Below, in pieces: positions 8,262 through 16,945 of a DNA stretch of 64,000 nt. The stretch lies in contig JAJFUQ010000005.1 in the NCBI GenBank assembly GCA_021372355.1, forward strand, positions 79,825 through 143,824, given 5' to 3'. Position numbers and translations under genes: made by a program. The notes beneath the pieces were generated by a model. It was not told the origin of the DNA. It was given only the letters and a program-made list of their open reading frames with translations, and did not search any database. Numbering within the stretch: the first letter of the stretch is position 1; the number at the start of each line of letters is the position of its first letter. This stretch comes from Nocardiaceae bacterium. GTDB lineage: Bacteria; Actinomycetota; Actinomycetes; Mycobacteriales; Mycobacteriaceae.

Positions 8262-9410
8262 TCACGATGCCGTTGTCGGCCGCTGTCGTGTATGGAGAAT
8301 TTCGCCGGCGAAGTATGTGAGCGTCCAGAGTACGTACAGCGAATTCGTCAGGTGCCCCCAACTCGGCCAGTCGTCGCGGTTATCCGACAACAGAATCGGG
8401 ATCCCGACACCGAAGATCAGGACCCCAGAAACGACCAACAGCCACCGCTTGTCGATGACCAGCATGACGAGCAGCGGGACGATCCAGATCCAATGATGCG
8501 TCCACGAGATCGGCGAGATCAGCACGCCACACATCGCGACCGCGAGCAGGCCGTGCTGCGGATCGGCTTTTCGGGCGATGACGTACGCGGCGGCGATCAC
8601 CGCGAGCGATGACGCGATCCAGGCAACCGACGACACTCGGCTGTGGTCGCCGAAGAGCCGTGCCACCTCACCGTGTAGCGACTGGTTGCGCCCGTAGCTC
8701 GTCGGGCCGATTCGCGTCGTGTCGAAGAGTGCCCTCGTCCAGTACTCGATCGTGTCGTTCCACGCGAGAACGGCCGCCAAGATCGACGCACCGACGAACC
8801 CCGCAACGACGTTGACCATCCCCCGAACATCGCGCCGGGCCAGGAAGAAGAGCAGGAAGACAAGTGGCGTCAGTTTGATTGCCGCGACCAGACCGACCGC
8901 CATGCCTCGCCACTTCCGGTTTGGCGCCAGGAGACAGTCCGCTGCGATGACGGCGACGAGCACCGCGTTGATCTGGCCGTAGCCCAGACCCGTGCGGACC
9001 GGCTCGAGCACGATCGCCAGCAGAGCGATCCCGAGGGCAGCGGTCATCCCCCGCACTCCCCCGAGGAATGTCCACACGATGACCGCGAGCAAGACCGTGG
9101 ACACCGCTAGAGCCGCGACGCTGGCCGCGTGGAGCGGAACCATGGCCAAGGGCGAGAAAAGGATCGCGGCTATCGGCGGATAAGTGAACTCGAGTGGCAC
9201 GCCACCGGCGAGTTCCGGAAGATGCCCGTAAAGATCCTGTCCGTCGAGCCAGACGCGGCCACCCATGCGATAAACCGCGAGGTCGGTGCCGATATAGCGC
9301 CCGACAAGCGACTTCGGGAACAACTCGCCGAGCGCGAGCAGCACAACGGTTGCCACCGCGGCTATTCCACTCAACCCGACAAACGTGCGCGTTGACGGGC
9401 CGAAGTGCAT
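8262..9410 (-). CDS. GT87-family polyprenol-phosphate-mannose-dependent alpha-mannosyltransferase (PimE-like)
   Basis: A 382-residue polytopic membrane protein with about ten hydrophobic spans. After the first span comes IGTDLAVYRMGGRVWLDGQDLY, the periplasmic loop carrying the Asp that is catalytic in PimE. Later landmarks are LGYGQINAVL, AIKLTPLVFLLFFLARR and SPISWTHHW, all typical of the family. GT87 enzymes add alpha-1,2-mannose to phosphatidylinositol mannosides, lipomannan or related envelope glycans from the outer face of the membrane. Start ATG 9410 is chosen because the hydrophobic first span follows at once; it leaves only 25 bases to the divergent dinG. Confidence 0.8.
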   Translation of the reverse strand: MHFGPSTRTFVGLSGIAAVATVVLLALGELFPKSLVGRYIGTDLAVYRMGGRVWLDGQDLYGHLPELAGGVPLEFTYPPIAAILFSPLAMVPLHAASVAALAVSTVLLAVIVWTFLGGVRGMTAALGIALLAIVLEPVRTGLGYGQINAVLVAVIAADCLLAPNRKWRGMAVGLVAAIKLTPLVFLLFFLARRDVRGMVNVVAGFVGASILAAVLAWNDTIEYWTRALFDTTRIGPTSYGRNQSLHGEVARLFGDHSRVSSVAWIASSLAVIAAAYVIARKADPQHGLLAVAMCGVLISPISWTHHWIWIVPLLVMLVIDKRWLLVVSGVLIFGVGIPILLSDNRDDWPSWGHLTNSLYVLWTLTYFAGEILHTRQRPTTAS

Positions 9411-9435
9411 AAGAAGAAACGGTACCCTCGTCTCC

Positions 9436-11430
9436 GTGGCTGATCTGCCCGACGTTCCGTCGCTTCTCGCGTCAGCCGTACAGGCTCTGGGCGGTGTCGA
9501 GCGTGCGAACCAGTTGACGATGGCGGAGGCGGTCGCCGAATCCATCTCGTCGGAGCGTCATCTCGCGGTGCAGGCCGGAACCGGAACCGGTAAGTCGCTC
9601 GCATACCTCGTGCCGAGCATTCGGTACGCACTCGAGACCGATCAGACCGTCGTCGTGTCGACCGCGACGATCGCGCTGCAGAACCAGCTCGTCGACCGTG
9701 ACCTCCCCCGCCTGGCGAAGGCGCTCGAGGAACCGCTCGGCCGGGCGCCGAAGTTCGCGATTCTCAAAGGCCGCAACAACTACGTCTGCCGTAACAAGAC
9801 CGAGGGCACGGTTCCCGAAGATCCGGCCGAGGAACTGTTCGACGCTTTCGCGATCTCGCGGCTCGGTCGTGAGGTCCAGAAGTTGCACGCCTGGGCCGCG
9901 GAAACCGAAACGGGTGACCGCGATGAGGTGAAGCCGGGCGTTTCGGATCGCGCGTGGCGGCAGGTCAGCGTCAATTCGCGCGAATGCCTCGGGCGCACGC
10001 GCTGCCCGTTCGGCGAGGAATGCTTCGCCGAACTCGCCCGCGCGAAGGCCTCGAAGGCCGACGTCGTCGTCACGAACCATGCGTTGCTCGCGATCGACGC
10101 GATCAGCGGCATCCCCGTTCTGCCCGAGCACGATGTCGTCGTCATCGACGAAGCGCACGAACTCGTCGACCGCGTCACCAGCGCAGCGACTGCAGAGCTG
10201 AGCCCGGGCATGGTGACGATGGCCGCGCGGCGCTGCACGAAGCTCGTCGAAGACGGAGACGTCGATCGACTCGAAGCCGCGGCAGAGGCGTGGGACCAGC
10301 TTCTCGGCGAACTCGCTCCGGGGCGCTGGGATGAAATGCCCGACGGCGTCGCCGCGGTCCTCGCGTTGATCCGAGACTCCGCGTGGAACGTGCGCACCGC
10401 GCTCGCGCCGCCCGGACAGTCGGACAAGGGTGATCCCGACACCGCCGCTGCCCGCGGCGTGGCCGTTGCGGCGATCGACGACGTGCACGACGCCGCGGTC
10501 CGCGCACTCACCGCGTTCGACGCGGACCCGGCCGCCCGACGCGACGTCGTATGGCTCGCGTTCGACGAGATGCGCGGCGGTGCCCAACGTCGCGTCGTTC
10601 GAGTGGCGCCGCTCGCTGTCGGCGGCTTGCTGCGCACCCGGCTGTTCGAGCCCTCGACGGTCGTCCTGACCTCCGCGACTCTGCAGGTCGGCGGGTCGTT
10701 CGACGGCCTCGCGATCAACTGGGGCCTGCCGCCACAGTCCGCGGAAGAGATACCGCCTGGAATGGCGTGGTCGGCGCTCGATGTCGGCTCACCGTTCGAT
10801 CACCGCAAGGCCGGAATCCTCTACCTCGCGAAGCATCTCCCCCAGCCAGGCCGCGACGGTCTGCAGCCCGCATACCTCGACGAGATCGAAGAACTCATCA
10901 CGGCAGCAGGTGGGCGCACACTCGCACTGTTCTCGTCGATGCGCGCCGCCCGGGCCGCCGCCGAGGCGATGACGGACCGGCTCAGCACGCCGGTCCTCTG
11001 TCAGGGTGACGATTCGATGCCAGCTCTCGTGACGAAGTTCGCCGAGGACGAATCCGCTTCCCTCTTCGGCACTTTGACCTTGTGGCAGGGCGTGGATGTG
11101 CCGGGACCGTCGCTGAGCCTCGTCATCATGGACCGCATCCCGTTCCCGCGCCCGGACGATCCGCTGCTCGTTGCCCGACAGCGGGCAGTCGAATCCCGCG
11201 GTGGAAACGGCTTCATGACGGTCGCCGTCACGCACGCGGCGCTATTGCTCGCGCAAGGCACCGGGCGACTACTGCGCAGCGTCAACGACAAGGGCGTCAT
11301 CGCCGTGCTCGACCCGCGCCTGGCGACCGCACGCTATGGCGGATTCTTGAGGGCATCGCTGCCGCCGTACTGGACGACGACCGATCCCGAACTCGTTCGG
11401 AAGGCGCTGCGCCGGTTGGTCGGAGACTAG
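9436..11430 (+). CDS. dinG: DinG/XPD-like ATP-dependent DNA helicase
   Basis: A 664-residue superfamily 2 5'-3' helicase. Walker A is AGTGTGKSLAYLVP and the Walker B box is VVIDEAHEL (DEAH). Between them lie four cysteines (in NYVC, ECLG, TRCP and GEECF) in the position of the 4Fe-4S cluster of DinG/XPD helicases. The C-terminal half has LWQGVDVPG and QGTGRLLRS motifs. No N-terminal exonuclease domain is present. The start GTG 9436 has no good Shine-Dalgarno and sits 25 bases from the divergent GT87 gene, so a leaderless mRNA is plausible. Expected roles are resolving R-loops and unusual DNA structures. Confidence 0.9.
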   Translation: MADLPDVPSLLASAVQALGGVERANQLTMAEAVAESISSERHLAVQAGTGTGKSLAYLVPSIRYALETDQTVVVSTATIALQNQLVDRDLPRLAKALEEPLGRAPKFAILKGRNNYVCRNKTEGTVPEDPAEELFDAFAISRLGREVQKLHAWAAETETGDRDEVKPGVSDRAWRQVSVNSRECLGRTRCPFGEECFAELARAKASKADVVVTNHALLAIDAISGIPVLPEHDVVVIDEAHELVDRVTSAATAELSPGMVTMAARRCTKLVEDGDVDRLEAAAEAWDQLLGELAPGRWDEMPDGVAAVLALIRDSAWNVRTALAPPGQSDKGDPDTAAARGVAVAAIDDVHDAAVRALTAFDADPAARRDVVWLAFDEMRGGAQRRVVRVAPLAVGGLLRTRLFEPSTVVLTSATLQVGGSFDGLAINWGLPPQSAEEIPPGMAWSALDVGSPFDHRKAGILYLAKHLPQPGRDGLQPAYLDEIEELITAAGGRTLALFSSMRAARAAAEAMTDRLSTPVLCQGDDSMPALVTKFAEDESASLFGTLTLWQGVDVPGPSLSLVIMDRIPFPRPDDPLLVARQRAVESRGGNGFMTVAVTHAALLLAQGTGRLLRSVNDKGVIAVLDPRLATARYGGFLRASLPPYWTTTDPELVRKALRRLVGD

Positions 11431-11550
11431 CTGTTGGCGCGCTTGGGCTTCCCCGTGCAGAGCCGCCGATGCAGAATTCGTGCCGATCTCATGCCCGGTT
11501 GGACGGCCCGCTTGGACGCACAGTTCCCGTCCGACAGAGATTGTTCGACA

Positions 11551-12540
11551 TCAGTCACCGAGCAGTTCCTTGACCCGGTCGGACTCGGCGAAACCGCGGA
11601 AGCGTCGCCGGATGACCTCGTCCAAGATGCCGTGCTTTCGCGATGCCGCAATCGCACGCGGAGCAAAGCGGAGCGCTTCCTCGATCATGTCCTCGGCGGT
11701 GATGCCCATTTCGAGGAGTAGTTGCGCCAGCGTGTAGTTCGCATTCCGTTCGAAGAAGACGTTGATGCCTTCTTCGATCGCGGTGCGAATCGGCCGAGTC
11801 GTGCGCACGTCGCGAAGCAACTCGAAGGCGACCAGGAGGAAGTCCTCGATGTCGCTGGCTTCGATCGTGGTCGTCAGCCCGCGACCATCGCTCGACGAGT
11901 TGATCGCCGCCACGATGTTGTGCGCGATGTCGGCCGGATCGGTCTTGTCCCGTTGGACCATCGTCGCGAGTTGTTCGGCGACCCCGTGCAGGAATGCGTC
12001 AGCGCGCTGCTCGGCGTCAGGGAGGATCCGCTCGACGATTCCTCCGGTCAGTTGCAGAACGCGACCGAGGCCCTTCGTTTCGACACTGCGATTCTTCTTC
12101 AAAGCGTCCACAGCGGCCTGGTACACCAGAGCCGCGGACGAGCGCCGAACGAACTCGCTCTGATAGATCGCGCCGATCAGGCGCTGAAACGCGGGAACGT
12201 TCTCGAGTCGCCCAAAAGCCTCTTTGACGCCGTTCTCCAGATCGAGGCTCGATTCCGGGTCGAACAGTCGGTCATGGATTCGCACGGCGATCTCGGACAG
12301 CAGATCGACAAAGGTGTCCTCGAAGCGCCATTCGAGCGCGTACTTCACCGCAACGCCGCGGACCTGCTGCGGGCTGACGACCTCACTGAGCGTGAGCTTC
12401 TCCGCGGCGATCATTGCAAGGCGGACTTCTTCGTGGACCCAGCGCACGAAAAGCTCACCCGACAGTTGCTCGTTGCAGTAATCCACGAGCGCGTCGAGGA
12501 GGGCGGCCGACTTGTCGTCGGGGATACCGGGTGAATCCAC
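11551..12540 (-). CDS. uncharacterised helical protein co-transcribed with adenylate cyclase
   Basis: A 329-residue protein, rich in Glu, Arg and Ala, predicted almost entirely helical, without signal peptide or membrane span. I recognise no domain. The start GTG 12540 is 34 bases downstream of the adenylate cyclase stop on the same strand, so the two probably share an mRNA. This neighbourhood suggests, but does not show, a role linked to cAMP signalling. A 120-base non-coding gap separates its end from dinG (convergent). Confidence 0.6.
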   Translation of the reverse strand: MDSPGIPDDKSAALLDALVDYCNEQLSGELFVRWVHEEVRLAMIAAEKLTLSEVVSPQQVRGVAVKYALEWRFEDTFVDLLSEIAVRIHDRLFDPESSLDLENGVKEAFGRLENVPAFQRLIGAIYQSEFVRRSSAALVYQAAVDALKKNRSVETKGLGRVLQLTGGIVERILPDAEQRADAFLHGVAEQLATMVQRDKTDPADIAHNIVAAINSSSDGRGLTTTIEASDIEDFLLVAFELLRDVRTTRPIRTAIEEGINVFFERNANYTLAQLLLEMGITAEDMIEEALRFAPRAIAASRKHGILDEVIRRRFRGFAESDRVKELLGD

Positions 12541-12574
12541 CCCGCAATCCTATGGGTTGATCTTGGCCGGAAGG

Positions 12575-13243
12575 TCAGCTTTGTGGGCGGGGCCACGCGA
12601 GGCGCGTGAGTTTGCCGCGACCGCGCAGTTCAACGAGTTCGCCGACTTCCCAGTGCGCGCGTTCTTCATCTCGAGCGAAATTGACGGTGTACTCCGAGGC
12701 GACGACGCGACCTTCGTGCTTCTTCGCAAGCTCGGTGAGACGCGCGGCCTCATTGACCGGCTGACCGATCACCGTGTATTCGAATCGAGTACTCGAGCCG
12801 ATGTTGCCGGCGAGCACCGTGCCCGCGGCGACGCCGATGCCGGCCTGCATCTCAGGATTGCCGACGAGCGCCTCGTGGAGTTCGCGCGCCGCTTTGAGAG
12901 AATCGCCGGCAGCGTCCGCGGAGTATGCGGGAGCACCGAAAATCACGAGCGCCTCGTCACCGATGAACTTGTTGACGAAGCCGCCGTTGCGCTCGACGAC
13001 GTCGACGACGATGTCGAAGAACCGATTCAGAAGGTCCACGACCTGTGCCGGGCGCATCATCGCGACCTTTTTCGTCGAGCCGACGAGATCGATGAAAAGA
13101 ACCGCGACGAACCGAACATCGCCTTCGCGATTGGCTCCGGAGACGAGTTCGCGCTCGGCCACATCTTCGCCGACATGATGTGCGAGCAGTTGCCGGAGTC
13201 GGAGGTTCTCGGCTTCGAGTTCATCGATCCGTTCGGCGGTCAC
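12575..13243 (-). CDS. class III adenylate cyclase
   Basis: A 222-residue single cyclase domain preceded by a short coiled coil (ELEAENLRLRQLL). All expected residues are present: the two metal-binding Asp in FIDLVGS and GDEAL, the purine-selecting Lys in NKFIGD with Thr in YTVIGQ (the Lys/Thr pair is the adenylate form seen in CyaB1-type cyclases), and the Asn and Arg transition-state residues in VNEAARL. It should make cAMP in the cytosol as a homodimer. Start is GTG 13243. No sensor or membrane domain is encoded, unlike many mycobacterial relatives, so input would come from the coiled coil or partner proteins. Confidence 0.88.
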   Translation of the reverse strand: MTAERIDELEAENLRLRQLLAHHVGEDVAERELVSGANREGDVRFVAVLFIDLVGSTKKVAMMRPAQVVDLLNRFFDIVVDVVERNGGFVNKFIGDEALVIFGAPAYSADAAGDSLKAARELHEALVGNPEMQAGIGVAAGTVLAGNIGSSTRFEYTVIGQPVNEAARLTELAKKHEGRVVASEYTVNFARDEERAHWEVGELVELRGRGKLTRLAWPRPQS

Positions 13244-13437
13244 GTCGCCAATTGTCGCAGGCTCACCCGCGCCAAGAGGCGCGGTAGACGAACGAAGGAC
13301 TTTGTCCAGTTCGTTATCCCCGTGGCTACGAAACGTGATTCACTTTCGCGGCGATAAGTTAACAACTGCATCAATAGTGATCGTTTTCCCCTTCGGTCAC
13401 ACCAGCTCCACCGGATGCCGAACAACCGACGGATTGA

Positions 13438-15306
13438 ATGCTGATGAGACCACTGACGAGACGTGAAGCAATGTGGGCGCTCGGCGCCGCAGCGGGTGCC
13501 GCCGCGGCCGGAACCGTCGTTTCTTCGGCAGATGCGGTGCCACTGCCCCCGCCCGGTGGACCGATTCCCGACATCGCACCGGTTCCGGTGTCCCCGCTGG
13601 GGTATCACTCCCCGCCGTTGCAGCCGTACGTCGACAAACTCCCCATTCCCGCGCGCCGAGGAAACTCCGGGCAATTGTCGATGGTCGCCGGACCGCACAG
13701 GTTCCATCGCGACCTCCCGCCGACCCGAGTATGGGGTTACGACCAGGCATATCTCGGACCGACGCTGATCGCGCAGAGCCACGTCACTGCCAATCTGACG
13801 GTCACCAACCAACTCGGCGTACATCCGCTCGCGCAGCACGTCGACACGACGCTCCACGGCGCCACCGAAGAAGACAAGACGAACCCGCGGTCGAACATCC
13901 ACCTGCACGGCGGTGTCACTCCCGCGTCGTCGGACGGGCACCCTTACGACACGGTGCGCAACGGCGGGGCGATCACCTACAACTATCCGCATCGCCAAGA
14001 GGCGATGACCCTCTGGTACCACGACCACGCGGTCGGCATCACACGGCTCAATGTGCACGCCGGCCTGGCCGGGGCGTACTGGATACGCGACGAATTCGAC
14101 ACGGGCGAGGCCGACAATCCACTTGGCCTACCCAGTGGTGAGTACGAGATCCCGCTCGTGGTGCAGGACAAGATCTTCCGTCCCGACGGCACCATGGTCC
14201 CGCTTCTGTGGTTCTTCCTTCCGACCAACTTCAATCAGGCCGGCAACTTCGGCGACGTGGCCTGCGTCAACGGAGTCGCGTGGCCCCGACTCGACGTCAA
14301 GCGCGGGATCTACCGCTTCCGGTTCGTCAACGGCAGCAATTCGCGCAACTACCAATTCACACTGAGCGAAGACGTGCCGATGTGGGTCATCGGCAGCGAT
14401 CAGGGTCTGCTCAACGCTCCCGTCAAGGTCGAAGACTTCGGATCGATGCCGGGCGAGCGGTACGACGTCCTCATCGATTTCCGCAACGTTCCGCCGGGCA
14501 CCCGCATCGTGCTGCAAAACGTCGCCAACAACTCGGTGGGCGACGCCGCGTTCATGATTCAGGCGCTGCCGAACATCATGGAATTCGTCGTCGGCCCCGA
14601 GAAAGGCTTCACTGGCGGGATCCCGAAGCGCCTGCGCGGCGGACCGGGACTCCCGGCGGCGATTCCGGGCCTCACCAAGCCGGACCGAGTTCGCTCGATG
14701 ACGATGCTGACACTCCTCGACGAGGAACGTCCCCAGAGCGGCGCGCCCGCCATGAACACACTCAACAACCTGCGGTTCCATACCGAGGACGTCGAGATGG
14801 TGCCCTCTGGCTCCGTCGAGCAGTGGGACCTCATCAACAGCACCCTGGTCGATCACCCGATCCACATCCACCTGTGCAAGTTCCGCGTCATCGGACGTCA
14901 GCCGTTCAACTCGGCGGCCTACTTCGGCTCGAACCCGCCGCCTGCCGAAGAAGGCCGGCGGTGGAACCCCTCGGCCGACAACTACGTCATCGGCCCGATG
15001 GAGCCTCCGGAGCCCGAGGAGGTCGGCTGGAAGGACACGGTCGCGTGCCCGGTCGGCTTCATCACGCGCATCCTCGTGTACTTCCCGTCACGCGACGAGA
15101 TGGGATTCGACCCGGACGCGCCCTTCGCCGTCAACGAGCCGATCCCGACGACCGGAATGTCGATGCCGGGGATGTCCATGCCCGGCATGTCGATGCCGAT
15201 GCCAAAGACCACGTCCGGGTCGAAGCAGGCGCAGGGATACGTCTGGCACTGCCACATCCTGGACCACGAGGATCACGACATGATGCTGCCGATGCGGGTG
15301 ATGTGA
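13438..15306 (+). CDS. Tat-exported multicopper oxidase
   Basis: A 622-residue CotA/bilirubin-oxidase-like enzyme. The N-terminus has a twin-arginine signal (LTRREAMWALG followed by an Ala-rich stretch). Copper ligands appear in IHLHGG, WYHDHAVGITRLNVH, HPIHIHL and the C-terminal HCHILDHEDHDMM block that supplies the T1 and T2/T3 sites. Just before it lies a Met-rich insert (GMSMP repeated three times) of the type that binds Cu(I) in CueO-like oxidases. Likely role: extracytoplasmic oxidation of Cu(I), metals or phenolics. Start ATG 13438; the divergent cyclase gene lies 194 bases upstream. Confidence 0.93.
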   Translation: MLMRPLTRREAMWALGAAAGAAAAGTVVSSADAVPLPPPGGPIPDIAPVPVSPLGYHSPPLQPYVDKLPIPARRGNSGQLSMVAGPHRFHRDLPPTRVWGYDQAYLGPTLIAQSHVTANLTVTNQLGVHPLAQHVDTTLHGATEEDKTNPRSNIHLHGGVTPASSDGHPYDTVRNGGAITYNYPHRQEAMTLWYHDHAVGITRLNVHAGLAGAYWIRDEFDTGEADNPLGLPSGEYEIPLVVQDKIFRPDGTMVPLLWFFLPTNFNQAGNFGDVACVNGVAWPRLDVKRGIYRFRFVNGSNSRNYQFTLSEDVPMWVIGSDQGLLNAPVKVEDFGSMPGERYDVLIDFRNVPPGTRIVLQNVANNSVGDAAFMIQALPNIMEFVVGPEKGFTGGIPKRLRGGPGLPAAIPGLTKPDRVRSMTMLTLLDEERPQSGAPAMNTLNNLRFHTEDVEMVPSGSVEQWDLINSTLVDHPIHIHLCKFRVIGRQPFNSAAYFGSNPPPAEEGRRWNPSADNYVIGPMEPPEPEEVGWKDTVACPVGFITRILVYFPSRDEMGFDPDAPFAVNEPIPTTGMSMPGMSMPGMSMPMPKTTSGSKQAQGYVWHCHILDHEDHDMMLPMRVM

Positions 15307-15309
15307 CCG

Positions 15310-15660
15310 CTAGATGACGGTGGGCGCGGGCGGGAACGACATCGGGAACTCGCCCTTGATGTCGACCATGACGCATGTCGGATTTCCACCGGCGTTAAGC
15401 AGTCGCCAGCCGGGGACGGTGATGAACCGACCGCTCGACATGTCGGTCCGTCCGGCGCAGTATTTGTCCATCTCGGCCTCGGTCGAGAAGGCACACAGCC
15501 AGTGCACTCCGCCCATGGACCCCAGGTACACGTCTTCGTCGTCGGTCAGGGGCACGAACAGCCAGGCCTGGCGGAACGCCTCGCGCAGCACGTTGGGCTG
15601 ACCGGCGCCGCGGTAGTACGCGCCGATCTCATCCCGCAGTGTGACCAGTCCGTCGATCAT
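15310..15660 (-). CDS. SseB-domain-like protein
   Basis: A 116-residue soluble protein with the pattern of the SseB N-terminal domain (AWLFVPLTDDEDVYLG, then CAFSTEAEMDKY). SseB-type domains occur in secretion-associated and regulatory proteins and have no assigned enzymatic activity. Start ATG 15660 is fixed by AGAGGAG 5 bases upstream; the frame extends further but without a site. It is convergent with the multicopper oxidase, with stops 3 bases apart. Function unknown. Confidence 0.6.
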   Translation of the reverse strand: MIDGLVTLRDEIGAYYRGAGQPNVLREAFRQAWLFVPLTDDEDVYLGSMGGVHWLCAFSTEAEMDKYCAGRTDMSSGRFITVPGWRLLNAGGNPTCVMVDIKGEFPMSFPPAPTVI

Positions 15661-15733
15661 CACAGCTCCTCTGACAGACGAATTCATCTGGTTCATCGCC
15701 CGGGGAGCGTGCGTCCGTTACGGCTCGGCTCGA

Positions 15734-16303
15734 TCAGTCGAGCGCGACCTCGCGGAATGCGGAAAGGATGCGGTGAGTGAGACCCCAGATGACCAGGTTG
15801 TCGAAGGGTGCGGGCTCGCCCGTGCGAACGTTCCACGCCGGCCAGGGCCCGACGAGGCGGTTCGGGTATCGGATGCGGTAGCTCGAGTCCGTGATGATCG
15901 ACAGCGGAATCCAGTGCGCGCCAGCCACTTCCCGCGGATCAGGCGAGAAGGGCACCGCTTCGGGAATGTGGAAGACGACCGGTGTGACGACGCCCTTCAT
16001 AATTCGTCCGCCGATGTCATCCAGCCGACCGACAGCCTCCCCCAACTCCACTCCGACCTCTTCGAAGGCCTCGCGACGAGCGGTCGCGACCGCGTCCACG
16101 TCGGTCGGATCGACTTTTCCGCCGGGCAGCGCGGCATGCCCAGACCACGGATCGCCGTCGTGCTTGGTGCGCCGGATGATCGCAAAACGAGGATCCGCCT
16201 CGGCGGTGATGATGAGTGCGGTGGCCGCCTGCAAGCCGTGCGAGAGCTCGATCGTGTTCGGGCGGTGGGCCGACACTCGGCGGAGTACGTCATCGAGACT
16301 CAC
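15734..16303 (-). CDS. NUDIX hydrolase, CoA-pyrophosphatase type
   Basis: A 189-residue NUDIX enzyme. The segment WSGHAALPGGKVDPTD followed by RREAFEEVGVELGE is the NUDIX box in the longer form used by the NudL/CoA pyrophosphatase group (GG-x-x-D-P-x-D before REAxEEVG). Predicted reaction is cleavage of CoA or related nucleoside diphosphate derivatives with Mg2+. The start chosen is GTG 16303; a TTG nine bases upstream is also open. Divergent from the methyltransferase gene, with a 29-base gap. Confidence 0.85.
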   Translation of the reverse strand: MSLDDVLRRVSAHRPNTIELSHGLQAATALIITAEADPRFAIIRRTKHDGDPWSGHAALPGGKVDPTDVDAVATARREAFEEVGVELGEAVGRLDDIGGRIMKGVVTPVVFHIPEAVPFSPDPREVAGAHWIPLSIITDSSYRIRYPNRLVGPWPAWNVRTGEPAPFDNLVIWGLTHRILSAFREVALD

Positions 16304-16332
16304 GGTTACCAACCTACGACTAGGTTCGAATC

Positions 16333-16944
16333 ATGAATATCGGCGGGCAGCTTTTCGCGCACTTCTACGACCGGATTTTCGAACGCATCGAACGTGCCGG
16401 CCTCACGGACCTGCGTCGCGAACTGCTCAGCTACGCGACGGGCGACGTTCTGGAGATCGGCGCCGGCACGGGCCTCAACCTCGCGCTGTACCCGGATGCC
16501 ATCGAAACTCTGACGCTGGCCGAGCCAGAGGGGCCGATGCTCAAGCAACTCGCGCACAAGGTCGACGGGCGCGTGCTGCAGGTGGTCGAAGCGCCAGCCG
16601 AAGAGTTGCCGTTCTCCGTCGAGACGTTCGATACCGTCGTTTCGACGCTTGTCCTGTGCACCGTCAATGACCCGGCACGAGCCCTCAGCGAGATCCGGCG
16701 GGTGCTGCGTCCCGGCGGGAAGCTGCTGTTCCTCGAACATGTGCGAGGCGACGGTTCGATCGTCAAATGGCAGGACCGGCTCAACGGCATCAACAAAGTC
16801 ATCGCACACGGCTGCAATTGCAACCGAGACACCCTCGCGTCGATCCGCGCGGCGGGCTTCACCGTGTTGCGGGTTTCGAACGACAAACTGCCCAAGGCAC
16901 CGGCGCATCTTCGCCCGCTGATCTGGGGAATCGCGCAGGCGTGA
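16333..16944 (+). CDS. class I SAM-dependent methyltransferase
   Basis: A 203-residue Rossmann methyltransferase. Motif I is VLEIGAGTGLNLALY, followed by an acidic LAEPEG at the end of strand 2, AEELPF, and FDTVVSTLVLC as the later motifs, then RRVLRPGGKLLFLEHV. This is the methyltransferase type 11/UbiE-like pattern. Substrate is unknown; short relatives act on lipids, quinones or small molecules. It converges with the kinase gene with a single base between stops. Confidence 0.85.
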   Translation: MNIGGQLFAHFYDRIFERIERAGLTDLRRELLSYATGDVLEIGAGTGLNLALYPDAIETLTLAEPEGPMLKQLAHKVDGRVLQVVEAPAEELPFSVETFDTVVSTLVLCTVNDPARALSEIRRVLRPGGKLLFLEHVRGDGSIVKWQDRLNGINKVIAHGCNCNRDTLASIRAAGFTVLRVSNDKLPKAPAHLRPLIWGIAQA

Positions 16945-16945
16945 C

